Below, piece after piece: positions 10,164-21,989 of a stretch of 64,000 nucleotides of DNA (positions within the stretch are counted from its first letter, which is position 1; the number at the start of each line of letters is the position of its first letter). This DNA is from Helianthus annuus (Eukaryota > Streptophyta > Magnoliopsida > Asterales > Asteraceae). The DNA is taken from the NCBI RefSeq assembly GCF_002127325.2, contig NC_035438.2, positions 90,458,385 to 90,522,384 on the forward strand, read 5' to 3'. The notes below the pieces were generated by a model. The model searched no databases and was not told where the DNA came from. It saw nothing but the letters and a program-made list of their open reading frames with translations. Made by a program: the position numbers and the translations under genes.

Positions 10164-10676
10164 TACTGCCTTGGTTCAAGCACTGCTGTTCATGACAAGT
10201 ACTGCTGGGTTCATAGCAGTGGAAGGATGCAGCAGTTGTTTTATTTGTTTATGTAATACAATATAATATCAGTAGTTAGCTTAAGTAGTGTTTGTGTAGA
10301 TCAGTTGTTAGAGTTTGTTAAGAGGTTAGATGTCACTTTCATGGTGACGTCAGCTTAGATGCTCAGTAGTTTGCTAGTGCCTATAAATAGAACAGTGCTC
10401 CGTACTGTTCTGTTAAGCTCATTCACCATCTTCTTCCTGCACGAACAAATACTGAGCTCGGGCCGAGGGGGAGTTTTCAAAGCATACATGCAATTGTAAT
10501 CAAAGTTTGAAATAAATTTAAGCATTTGATTCTTTGTTGAAAATGTATGTTTGAAAGCATTTCTTCTGTTTTATTGTGAAAAGTTTGCTTCCATTTAATT
10601 TCCGTTGCACAACTCATTCATAAATTCATCTTAAATCAAACACAACTCACAATCAATCCAAACTCAGATCCTAACA
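10164..10676 (+). repeat. Element B 5' LTR, second part
   Basis: It resumes at TACTGCC and matches 22208-22720. It has TGACGTCA (10345-10352), then CTATAAATAG (10381-10390) as TATA box, and ends CTAACA. An internal AGGGGGAG lies near 10466. Confidence 0.95.
10345..10390 (+). promoter_or_regulatory. Element B LTR promoter: TGACGTCA plus TATA
   Basis: The palindromic bZIP-type core TGACGTCA ends 28 bp before CTATAAATAG. The 3' LTR (22389-22434) and the minus-strand D LTR (46864 to 46819) have the same pair at the same 28-bp spacing. Confidence 0.75.
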
Positions 10677-10678
10677 AT

Positions 10679-10690
10679 TGGTATCAGAGC
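10679..10690 (+). other. Primer-binding site of element B
   Basis: TGGTATCAGAGC lies two bases after the LTR end and is complementary to initiator tRNA-Met. Confidence 0.92.
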
Positions 10691-10842
10691 TTGGACAGTC
10701 AAATTTGATTTAACAATCATTTTGACGTAAATAGTTCAGCTCGAAATCGTTGATACTGATAGTTTGTTCGTCTTGTTGAAAAAACAGAGCAAGGTTTAAT
10801 CACCGATAAAGTTGATTAATCAGTGCCTGTAAAACAGCCAGG

Positions 10843-13800
10843 ATGTCGTCACAGTCTCAAGATGATAAGAATAACATTGGCTCGCTTTTTAAACCTCCCA
10901 TGCTTAAAAGAAATGAATACAACATCTGGGAGAGAAGGATGTGTCACATCCTTGCTCAACAGAACACTGGATGTTGGAGGCCTGTTGTTTTCGGTCCTCA
11001 TGTTCCTATGGTGCCAAGTGCTGAGGACACCAAGAAGTTCGTTCCTAAACCAACTGAAAATTATACTGAATCTGATTTTCAGAAGTTCGAACTTGATGCC
11101 AAAGCATTTAGCATCATAGCTTCTGCACTACCTAATGAAATCTATGCTGGGCTGTTGCATTGTAACAGTGCCAAAGAATTATGGGATGCATTGAAGGAAC
11201 AATTTGGGGGAACGTAAGAGGTTATTGAAAACAACAGGGAAATTCTGAATCAGCAGTATGAAACATTTTGTCACATCAAAGGGGAGTCACTAACCCAACA
11301 ATTTGAACGTTTCAGTTGTCTCATCAGTGAACTAAGGCTTGTTAAAGTTACATTTCCAAATGCAACTCAAAATAGCAGGTTCCTTAGATCATTGCCCGAA
11401 AAATGGGACACAATTGCCTTTGTCACCAGGAATTCAGCTGAGTTCAAAGATCTGACCCTGACCCAACTCCATGGTAGACTCCTGACCTATGAAAGGGAGT
11501 TAAACCAGAAAAGGAAGTTGCAAGAGTCTGGAAAAGTTGCTGATGACTATTCATTTGGCAGCACAGCTCTATTTGGTCAGGAAGAATCTGGTAGCAGCAG
11601 TAAGGATCAGAGTTATGATCATTTTATTGACATAACTGTTGGTGGTAATTTTAACAACTCTGATTCTCACTCTGCAAATTATGGTTTCACTGCAAATACT
11701 GTAAACCAGATGTCAGATAACTTATGCTTTGAACTAAATGATTTGCAACATTTTGATCCCACTGACTTAGAAGAGATGGACATTTTGCATCAATTGGCTT
11801 TGCTTAGTGTTAGAACAAGCAAATTCTACAAAAGAATAGGGAGAAAATTCCCAGGGCTTCATGGGAATTTAAGGGTGGGGTTGGATAAGTCAAAAATCAA
11901 GTGGTACAAGTGTAATAGGCTAGGTCATTTTGCTAGGGAATGTAGGAGTCAAACCACTGGTCCCATAATCACTCACCCTGGCTCAAACCCTAGACCACAA
12001 CAACAAAACACTGTGCACTATACCCAATATGCCCCTACAGCACATGTTAACACTGCTCATTATGCTGCAACCCCTGTGCCTGTGCATTATGTTCAAACCA
12101 CTATTCCACAAATTCAGTATGTTCAGGCCCCTGTTCCTCAGGCACAGGTGCAACCAGTTGCACCTCAACAAGCTGCTCCAACAGTGGTTCAACCAGATCA
12201 GCAAAGCTTCTTCACACAAAGCTTTGTTGATTGGAGTAGCATGCCTAAAGAACTTGGTGATGAAAATTTTGCTCTCTATGCCTCTAATGATACTTTTGAT
12301 GATGAATTTTGTTTGATGGCATTAGAGTCAATACCAGAAGGGATAGAAACTGATGGTTAACAGCTAAGTGCTGAAACAGTGGATGAAGTTGCTGAAGCAG
12401 TGGTTACTGCAGTTGCTGGTGAACTACTGCTGGAAGAAAATTCAGAAACCCTGCTTGAACCACTGTCTGACCCCTGGTCCAAAGAAGACAAAAAGGAAGA
12501 AGAAAAGAAGAAAGCTGGCGAGGAAGAAGTTAGAGCTGATGAAGAAGGTGATCATCAATGTGACTGTGCCATGATGGCTGCTGCTAAGGTATCACCTCAA
12601 GTTCTTGAAAAACTGTGTTCAGACAAATGTATTATTGCATTTGCTAACATCAAAGAGGTAAATGAAAACCTTAGGAATAAAATCTTATCTGATGAAGTCA
12701 AATTTGAAAAGTCATTAAAAGAACTTAGAAACAAATTGGCTGAAAAAGATAAAGAGATCAGCAGTCTAAAAGAAGAGCAGAGCATTACCAAAACCCAACT
12801 TCAAACTATGGTAGAAAAATACCAAGTTTGTAAAAAGGAGTTAGAGTCTACCCAGATCACTTGTGAAAGATGGGTAGAATCTTGTAAAGCATATGAGGTT
12901 ATGCTTGAGAAACAACTTAAAAGCAATGTCAAGTTTGGTATAGGACATAGAAAATATGATGATCTTGTAAACACTGCTGAAATACAAGCTGTTTCTTCTG
13001 AAATCATACCAACCAACAAAAGTGGCCAAGAAGTTAAAATAACTGACAAACTTGGTAACAAAATTACTCTGGAAAGATCTGTGGGATCTTCAACTTTTGA
13101 AGAGATTGAGAAATACCAATTTAAACCCACATGGTCTGATGAGTGTGACATCCTAGAAAACTTCAAACCAATGGATTTCATAAACACCGATGGTGTAAAA
13201 GGTCCAAAAGCAAGGGTCATTCCTATCAAAGATATCCCAACAGAATTTCAAAACTCTGTTGCAAAGGAATCTGAGAAAAGGAAGAAAAGAGAAAAGATTA
13301 AAAATCTGTTGTGTGATTTTTGTGAAAAGAGGAATCATCTAACAAAAGATTGTTTTCATCTAAAAGCACATGATCTAAACAAAACAAATGTCATTGTTCC
13401 TGCTGAAAGCTGCACCATCTGTGGTAAAAATAACCACAAAACTAAGGAATGTGTGTATCTCAAAAACTTAGATGAGAAGAAGAAAGAATAAACTGCAAAA
13501 ACATCCTTAAGTTCATCAGCATCATCTGTTAAATTCACCAAGAAACAACCACTGTTTGTCCCTGTCCAAACTGTTGTCACAAAACAGCTGAACCAAACAT
13601 CTGTTCAAAGGGATGTACAGGTGACTGATGCACCTCCAGCCAATCATTTCAGAAAAGGCAAGGAAAAAGCATCATACCAAAGGATCCCATACGTTTATGA
13701 GGCTTACAAAAAGCCCTCTAAACCAAGAGTGAACAGGCATCCTTTTGGTTATCAACAGATGATGGGTCAAGACCCCCAACATTGGTTAGAAAAGAACATT

Positions 13801-13914
13801 CCCAAAAATGTTCAAACCCCTGAGCTAACCACTGTCCATACACTTACCACCATCCCAGACACTGTTGAGACCCCATCCAAAGCCTTATTGGCTTTGGAGA
13901 CCTCAATGAACTAA
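10843..13914 (+). pseudogene. gag: Element B gag polyprotein (three premature stops)
   Basis: ATG at 10843 opens a reading frame of 1,023 codons with no frameshift to the TAA at 13912-13914, interrupted only by TAA at 11215, 12358 and 13489. The N-terminal part (KPPMLKRNEYNIWERRM, LHCNSAKELWDAL, SLTQQFERFSCLI) is the UBN2-type copia gag core. There are three zinc-knuckle regions: 11900-11950 (WYKCNRLGHFAREC, first Cys replaced by Trp), about 13310-13360 (CDFCEKRNHLTKDC) and about 13410-13455 (CTICGKNNHKTKEC). A coiled-coil-like Lys/Glu stretch lies at about 12640-12900, and a Gln/Pro/Val-rich linker at about 11990-12200. Element D's gag is a close relative and keeps the first Cys but has lost the last. 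Confidence 0.93.
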
Positions 13915-13934
13915 TCCTTTTACTTCATGTGCAG
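13911..13934 (+). promoter_or_regulatory. gag/pol boundary: CTAAT overlapping stop, then TGTGCAG
   Basis: The gag stop TAA sits inside CTAAT (13911-13915), which fits a plant branch-point consensus. A T-rich run follows, with TGTGCAG ending at 13934. The pol frame is open directly after the AG. Elements C and G have the same arrangement. Use as a 3' splice site is inference. Confidence 0.45.
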
Positions 13935-16900
13935 GGAGCTTCTGCATGCTTAGATAGTCTTTGGTATGTAGATAGTGGAGGCTCCAGGCACATGACAGGA
14001 GGTAAAGCCCTTCTTCAAGACTTCAAAATTCATGGAGGGGGTGATATATCCTTTGGTAATAATAGTAAAGGGGAGGTTCTGGGGTCTGGTACAGTAAAAT
14101 CTGGAAATGTAAAATTTGAAAATGTAAATCTTATAGACAATCTAAAATTCAATCTCCTGAGTGTATCACAAATGAGTGACAAGGGGTATGGCTCATTCTT
14201 CACAAAGGATTGTTGTAGGATTGTTGGACCAGAAATGGTTGATAAGATTGAAGCAATAATAAAAAAGGCTCAACTAAGCTTGTTGCTTAAAGAAGTGGCA
14301 ATGTTTCTGTTGTTGATATGTTAAAAGAGTGCCCCAGAGCTGATGCCTGCCTGTTCTCAGCTGTATCAAACAAAGAGACAGAACTATGGCACAGAAGGCT
14401 GGGGCACACAAATCTTAAGACAATCACTGCCATTTCAAAACAGGGATTGGTCAGGGGTTTACCTCAAAAACTGTTCTCCTGCCCTGAGCATTGTGTTTCC
14501 TGTCTAAAAGGAAAACAACATAAAAGCTCCTACAAATCCATTGATGAGTCCAAAACAACCAAATGTTTGCAAATGCTTCATATGGATTTGTTTGGCCCAG
14601 TTAATGTCATGAGTCTCAAGAAAAAGAGATATTGTCTGGTTATGGTTAATGACTTTTCTAGGTTTACATAGACTTACTTTTTACACTCAAAAGATGAGAC
14701 TGCAGGCATCCTGCAAGACTTTGTGAAACAGGTTGAAAAGCCGTTTGACCTTCCAGTAAAAATCTTCAGAAGTGACAATGGCACAGAGTTCAGGAACAAG
14801 GAGTTGGATGATTTCTGTGTGTCAAAAGGAATTGTGAGGCAGTACAACATTCCAAGGACACCAGAACAAAATGGGATTGTTGAAAGAAAGCACAGAACTT
14901 TGATTGAGGCTGCCAGAACCATGCTTGCAGATTCAGGTTTGCCATTAACTTTTTGGGCTGAAGCAGTAAACGCTGCTTGCTATGTCCAAAACAGAGTTTT
15001 GATCAACCCCAGGCATCAAAAGACTGCCTATGAACTGCTGTATAAAATAAAGCCATTAATCTCATATTTCAAAGTTTTTGGCTGCCCATGTTTCATTTTA
15101 AACTTAAAAGATTCTATCTCAAAGTTTGCAGCCAAAATTGATATGGGATATCACCTGGGATACTCAACCATTGCTAAGGCCTACAAAGTGTTTCATACAC
15201 GGACCAAGGCAGTGGAGGAGACTTTAAATGTAAAGTTCAATGAACTTTCATCAATGAAAATCCCAGCAAACCCTGCAGAATTGTTTGATCTTGAAAAATT
15301 CACTTTTGAAAATACTGCTGTCAAGACTAACAGTACAGGTCCATCAGAAAATTCATCACCAGACTATGGGTATGAGATCATCATTCCTCAACAAAAGTCT
15401 GCTACAATGGGAAGAGCAGCAGATGTCCAAAACAGCTGTCAAAGCTCAACCACTGCTACCTCAACAGTTGTTGACCAAAGTAGCCCTTTAACCCCTGCTT
15501 TCACCTCATCAAACACTGCTGACAAAAGTCCTCAAACAGTGGATCAAAGTCAGCAGGTGTCCACATCTTTACCCCCTATGCCACCACCTTTTGAAGCCAC
15601 TACTGGGTCATCAAAGTCACCAGCAGTGGTTAGCTCAGATGATACACATCTGCAGCCCTCACCACTCAATGCCATTGTTCCATACCAAGGAGAGCTCATC
15701 TTCTTGAAATCTCATCCACCAGATCAAATCATTGGCAACATCAATGAAGGGGTGCTCACAAGAAGGCAATCCCAAAACATTTGTCTTTTTGCTGGTTTTC
15801 TATCACTCCATCAGCCAGTCAAGTACCAAGAGGCACTGAAAGATAACAGCTGGGTAGAAGCCATGCAAGAGGAGCTCCAACAGTTTAGAAGACAACAAGT
15901 ATGGGAGCTTGTTCCATTGCCAGAGGGTGTGAGTCCTATTGGCACAAAATGGGTCTTCAAACATAAAATTGATGAAAGGGGTATTGTTGTCAAGAATAAA
16001 GCCAGGCTTGTGGTTCAAGGTTTCAGACAAGAAGAGGGCATTGACTATGATGAAACATTTTCCCCTGTAGCAAGACTTGAAGCTATCAGACTCTTTCTAG
16101 CCTTTGCTGTCAACCACAACATCAAGGTGTATCAAATGGATATCAAATGTGCATTCCTCTATGGTAAGATTCAAGAGGAGGTTTATGTTTGTCAACCTCC
16201 AGGTTTTGAGGATCTATTTAATCCAGATCATGTCTACAAGCTGAATAAAGCTTTGTATGGCTTGAAGCAAGCACCAAGGGCCTGGTATGAAACTCTGTCC
16301 ACCTTTTTACTTTCCATCGGTTTCACAAGAGGCAGGATTGATAAAACACTGTTTTTAAAATAGAGAGGGAAGGATTTGATGATTGTCCAGATTTATGTGG
16401 ATAACATCATTTTTGGAAGCACATGTAATAAAATGTGTGAAGATTTCAGGCAACTCATGACAACTGAGTTTGAAATGAATGCAATGGGTGAACTCCAGTG
16501 CTTTCTTGGTCTCCAAGTAAGGCAGCTGCAGAATGGTACTTTCATCCATCAAGGCAAATATGCCAAAGAACTTTTAAAGAAATTTGATATGGATGATTGT
16601 AAGTCATGTAGTACACCCATTGGCCATTGTAACCAATAAATTGGTCATGTCTGAAGAAAAGGATGATTTGGTTGATCAGACCCTATATAGAAACATGATT
16701 GGGTCTTTATTGTACCTAACTGCATCTAGACCAGATATCATGTTTGCAACATGTGTCTGTGCAAGATCCCAATCAGCCCCTAGAAAGTCAAACCTTATTG
16801 CTGTAAAAAGGATATTCAAATACCTCAAAGGTGCTCCCACACTTGGTATCTGGTATCCAGCTGATGGTAAAATTGAGCTTTCAGGCTTCTCAGATAGTGA

Positions 16901-17345
16901 CTTTACTGGATGTGATAAAACAAGGAAGTCCACTTCAGGAGGGTGCCAATTCCTAGGCAATTGCTTAGTGTCTTGGCAAAGCAAAAAGCAAGCAGCTGTT
17001 TCCACATCCACTGCTAAAGCAGAATATATAGCAGCTGTAAGCTGTACAGCCTAACTGCTCTGGCTTCAAAATCAGTTACTGGATTTTGGTATCACTGCCT
17101 TGAAGACACCACTCATGTTGGATAGCCAGGCAGCAGAAAATATCATCAAAAATCCAATTTCTCATTCAACCACCAAACACATCGACATCAGACATCACTT
17201 TGTGAGGGATTGCTATGAAAAAGGTTTGATTTCTCTGCATCATGTTCCAACTAAGGATTAGCTGGCAGATGTGGTAACCAAAGCATTAGACACATCCACC
17301 TTTGAAAGCCTGATCTCTAGGATTGGCATGCTAAACATGGAATAA
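13929..17345 (+). pseudogene. pol: Element B pol: protease, integrase, reverse transcriptase, RNase H
   Basis: Protease motif WYVDSGGSRHMTG (about 13962) has the DSG active site. The GAG-pre-integrase zinc region LWHRRLGH...CVSCLKGKQH is at 14380-14525. The integrase core has D (LHMDLFGP), D (SDNGTEF) and E (ERKHRTL). Reverse transcriptase runs from WVEAMQEE (about 15850) through KARLVVQGF, YQMDIKCAFLYG and YGLKQAPRAWY to IYVDN, where YVDD is expected, so the second catalytic Asp has become Asn. RNase H contains SDSDFTG, KSTSGG and KHIDIRHH, ending at TAA 17343-17345. Damage: frameshifts near 14240-14320 and 16590-16640, and stops at 14669, 16361, 17052 and 17259. The stops at 14669, 17052 and 17259 fit a single C-to-T or G-to-A change. 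Confidence 0.93.
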
Positions 17346-17918
17346 CAGGCAAAATCCTGTTGTTCTATGAATACAAGCATTAAAATGTTTTCAGAAAATC
17401 AAAAATCCATTCTTAAAAATAGCTAAAAATGAATTTTTCATTAAAATCCTAAAAGTCTGCCATAACCACTGATGAGTTCAAAAGTCTTCTCTACTTCAAA
17501 AGTCTGTCCACTGCTGAAAGTCATCTCCTGCTCTCACATTCCTTTGATAAGCACTGATGTTCAAAATCAATGTTATATCCACTGTTGTGCTATCCACTGA
17601 TAGTTAAAAGCATCCACTGCTCTCCATTACCGTTACAACTACTATCTTCACCAGTTGTTTTCACAAAAAGTACTGTTCAAAAGTACTGTCCTTCATTTCA
17701 CCAGGGGATGGCATGCGGACAGTACATAGTGGTCAGACCTTTTGTAACCGCTGCCACGTCAGTATTCACTTTTCCTCCATAAAACCCCCTTTCAAACCCC
17801 AAACAGGGTTTCACTGTCGAATTGAATTCTTAAACTTCTCAAAGCAGTTTGCATCCCATTCCATCCAATTTCTTCACAAACTCATCTTCGATTCTCATCT
17901 TCGATTCTCATCTTCAAA
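17346..17918 (+). promoter_or_regulatory. pol-env spacer of element B, promoter-like
   Basis: It is non-coding. From 17460 to about 17720 it is crowded with CCACTG(C/A)T-type motifs and AAAAGTCT/AAAAGTACTGT repeats. Near 17755 is GCCACGTCAG (an ACGT-core element), then CCATAAAAC (about 17778) as a possible TATA box, then a pyrimidine-rich leader with repeats of TCTCATCTTCGAT before the env-like ATG. The order resembles a stand-alone promoter for the env-like ORF. This is inference. Confidence 0.4.
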
Positions 17919-20900
17919 ATGACAAAATTGAAATCATCCGCAAAATCTTCCAAAGGGGCCTCTCAAAAGGCTACCTCCCCAGAAATCCCACACAAACTGT
18001 CTCATAATCTTCTGGGTCTTCTCACAAAACCCGACACCATCGATACATTTGATTCCATCCTCGATATGATCATTGCGTCAAAGTACAAAACTTTGCTCAC
18101 AGCAGATGCTCCTATCTACCTGCAAACCCAGAGAGAGTTTTGGAAAAATTATACCCTTGACAAACAAGGTGAAGATGTCATAGCCATTAACTATACTCTA
18201 TAGGAAAAAGCAGTTCAAATAACACCACAATCCATATCAGAAGTCTTTCAGCTCGATGATCAGGAAGGTAAAGATTCTTTCCCTAGAAACGAGTTAAAAA
18301 TTGACTTCATTGAGAGAGGGTATGCAGACACAATGATGAAGAGGGATACCTTACAAAAAGGTTTCTTTCCTCATGCAACAAGATTTTTATTCCATACCCT
18401 CCTCATGTGTGTTTCAAATAAAACCACTTCTTTTAATGAAATACCAATGAAGATTCAAAACTTGGGATATGCTATTCTACAAGAAGAAAATTTTACTATT
18501 CCAAGGTAATCTTCAATGATTTGGTTAAAAATGTTGAAACAAAATCATTCTTACTGTTTCCAAGATTTTTAAGTTATTATTTTGAGAAAAAATTCAGTAA
18601 GGATGATATTGCTATAATAAATCAAGGTGAATCTTTACAAATGCACAGCTTAACTGCTGAAATTTTTACAAGAATGTCAACACCTTGTAAAACACAAGCA
18701 GAGGTGCCTGAGCAGACTTTAGCAGCAAAAACTGCTCCTCAGGCATCTGCTGTTGAGCCCACTGCTCAAGGTGATAAAGGTAGCAAAACAACTGCCTTGA
18801 AACCCACACCTAAAATCACCAAAAAGCCAAAGAAAAAGAAAAATCAAAAACCCCCAAAACCTACCAAAAAGGCAACTCTGGAGGATGAGATACCAGAGAA
18901 ACAGCCTGTGACAAAACCAAAGTCACAAGAAACCACTGCTGCTACTTCCTCACAGCAGTTCGTAAAAATATCTCAAACCATACCTGAAACTCCTCCTGTC
19001 TCTTCACAAAAAGAATAGGTTGTACAAATAGGGTCACCACATCATAATGCTCTGGAAGCACTCGTTTCCATCATCCACAGCCCAATTCCCGGGGCAATTT
19101 CTCTTTCTAACCCTACCTTCACATCCCCAATTCCACCAAATACCAAACTACTGTTGGATGCAATTGATTTCAACCTGGCACAAACCAGTCCTTCTCAATC
19201 ACCTGTTTATGAGAATATACCTCAACATGAGACTGGGCCTGATGTATCAATCTTTGCTAACTCACCAACACAACCTGAGGAGGTTACACCCTTTGAGTTA
19301 CAAATAACTCTTGGTGGTAATCCAAGTGAAGCAGCCACTACAAGTGTTGAACCTACAGGTTTACACTTGGACAGTGGTTACATCAATAAGACTTCCTTGG
19401 AGGCAATTCCTTCCATAACACCTCTGTTATCTGCTAGTGAGTTTGTTTTAACCACTGGTTCCATCAAAAGATTATCAAGTGTTAAAGGAAGAAGACCCAG
19501 TACCAAGAAAAAGGGGCATCAGTGGTTGATGTTAGGAGTACACTCCCTACCTCAACCCCTGATATAACCACTGCTAGTGGGAAGTCAGATGATCCCATTA
19601 AATTGGGTGATGGTTTAAAGTACCAGGAATTGACGGAAAGAGTTGAAAAACTGGATACATCTGTTGTAGAAATCAAAGAAATGCTGCAACAGTTGTTAAC
19701 AGTTCAAATGGTACCATCCACTGCTGTTCCACCTCAAGCACCTGCTCCACCACCAGCAGATGTTACAAATGAGCTCTAGAATCTTTTTCAACCATTTCTC
19801 CACCAACAACAACAGATCGCTGAGCAGCAGCATCAAAAACATGTTCAAGAGCTTAGAGAAGCAATGGAGTCTAGTTTCAAAACCACACAAGCAGACATCA
19901 AGGCTCTAAAAACACATCTGTTGGCAACCACTGACACTGCTCCCCCACAGATAATGCCAAAAAGGGGGAGAAAATTAAGGAGTGGACAAAGAAAGGGATT
20001 GATAATGGGTTGTATCTTGATCCAGAAAAGGATGCAATGCTCAGAAATATTCCCTTGCCAGATGGTAGCAAGAAGGTTGATGTTACCCAGAATACACTTG
20101 ATGATGGAATCATAAGTGTAAAAAGGGATAGAGCGGCAAAGGATTTATCAAGGTGGAATGAGGAGAAGAGAGCTTTCATGAAGCTGAATGCGCAAGGTTG
20201 TTCTGGTGAAAAGGATGATCAAAATCCTGTTCCAAAAAGATATCTTACTAGAAAAGTAAGGAAACCCAAGTCCACACCATCCAGTCTTCCAAAGCATATT
20301 TCAAAACCACTATCCAAAAGCCACCAATATCAAACCTCCACCCAAATAGCTGCTGAAATTCCTGTTGTATCAACATCTGCTGGTACTTCAGTTGTTTCAA
20401 CATCTGCTCTTACTTCAACACACACCACTTCAACACACACCACTTCAACACACACCTCTACCACTGCCTTACCATCACCACCATCACCTCCTGCCAAAAA
20501 GCAGAAGACATCAGATGTTACAACATCTGCTGTAATGACAACAGTGGTTGAAACACTAGTTGTTTCAACAGCTGTTTGTCAGTCACAAACCACTGCCACT
20601 CAAACCACCTCCACTGTTCCACCCAAATCGTCATCTGCCTCTCCTAAAATAAAAAGGAGAAGGATTATCATATCAGATGATGATTCTCCATCACCACCAC
20701 CAACAGCTTCAAAATCCCAAGCACTTATCACAATTCCAAAACCCATTCCTCTCTCTTCAGCTCAAATCCAAAAGCCATTACCTCCTGCAGGTGTTATATT
20801 CCCTTTGGAACTCATAGCAGTTAGGGAAGAGATCAAATCTTTCTATTATGAGGATGACCCTGCCAAAAGGAGTTTGCCATTGATTGAAGGATATCCCAGG

Positions 20901-21938
20901 CCAAATAATATCGAAGAATATTTGAAAATCAAGGCCAAGCAGGCAGAGGATATCTCAATCAAAAATAAACATGGGAAATCTGATAGAGAATTTCAACAAA
21001 ATTATCAGTTTCTACTCACACAGGTTAGATCTATGGAGCAGTTTGCCAAAAATGTATGTCAGCAAATCTCTAAAAGGGCAGATGAGTCCTTGAGAAAAGA
21101 TTACATTGAAAATATCATGACCTACAAGAAATACAAGGGGGAGAAACACATGTACAAAAACTGGACCATTCCCGAGCTTGAAAAAGAAGTAGCCAGGATT
21201 CATGAAATGATTAAAAATAAGGTCAAGCAGTCTCCTCCTGAAAAATTCAAACAAGTTGAAGCTGACAAAGCTTTAGAGTTGAAGAGAATGAAAGAGGAGC
21301 CAGTAACAGCTGATTATGGGTCAAGGAATTCTGTGTTAAAGTGGGGAGAAGCTAGGGTCAGGGCCACCTATAAAAGGTTGGAGGAACTTAGGAAGAAAGA
21401 TCCATCAGCTCCACAAAAACCTGACTACTCCAAAGCAGAGGTCTCAAAACGACCACCAAAGCTGCAAGCCAAAAGAACCACTGCTCCTGCTGGTGCTGCA
21501 ATCTACAAAAGAAGGAGTCAAAACCAGTTGGGTGCTGAAACAGTTCAAGATCTAATTGTTGGAAATGACCTTGTAAAAGAGGGCATTATGTTAATGATGA
21601 AAGAAGAATCTGAACTGGAACAATCTGCAAGTACTGCTCAGCCAGTCATGAATAGGCCAGCATCACCAAATACCTCATCAAATAAAAATCTCCCAAGAAA
21701 CCCACCAGGCTCAAAAGTACTAAAGTGGAAAACTGATAAACAGACCCACGTACTGACAGTGTTCAAGTCTAGTGGAGAAATGAAGAAATTAACAAAGGAA
21801 CAAGCTCTTGGCCAGAGTATTGAAGATTTGCAGGATCTCCTTGATCTTCCACTTAGCAGGGATGAAGATGATACAGATGCCTTAACCTTTGAATTACAAC
21901 TCAAAGGGCAAATAAGGGAGCTGCTGATGAGGCAATAA
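17919..21938 (+). pseudogene. Element B env-like ORF (broken)
   Basis: It lies in the place of the Sirevirus env-like gene. ATG 17919 opens MTKLKSSAKSSKG. A folded N-terminal region contains REFWKNYTLDKQGED, then ITPQSISEVFQLDD, then FLFHTLLMCVS; element G's env-like start has the same series (DFWKTASFDEL, VLLFGD, HPYWRLF). The middle is Ser/Thr/Pro-rich with Lys-Pro repeats. The C-terminal 640 codons (20010-21938) are open and charged, ending RDEDDTDALTFELQLKGQI, close to element D's C-terminus. Frame changes occur near 18505, 19540 and 19980; stops lie at 18201, 19016 and 19777. I see no signal peptide or convincing membrane segment, so a true envelope role is not supported. Function is unknown. 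Confidence 0.75.
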
Positions 21939-21978
21939 AGATCTTTTAATAATGGAGAGTTTTGGCATTATCTGTTCC

Positions 21979-21987
21979 AGGGGGGAG
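21979..21987 (+). other. Polypurine tract of element B
   Basis: AGGGGGGAG lies two bases before the 3' LTR (TGTTGG at 21990). It primes plus-strand DNA synthesis. Confidence 0.88.
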
Positions 21988-21989
21988 AT

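Noticed and set aside
20397..20460. Coding minisatellite of ACTTCAACACACACC
   Set aside because: It is a real local duplication of about four Thr/Ser/His units in the low-complexity linker of the env-like ORF, but ordinary for such linkers.
17919..21938. True retroviral envelope gene in element B
   Set aside because: The position fits, but no signal peptide, fusion peptide or membrane anchor is visible. It is kept as env-like only.
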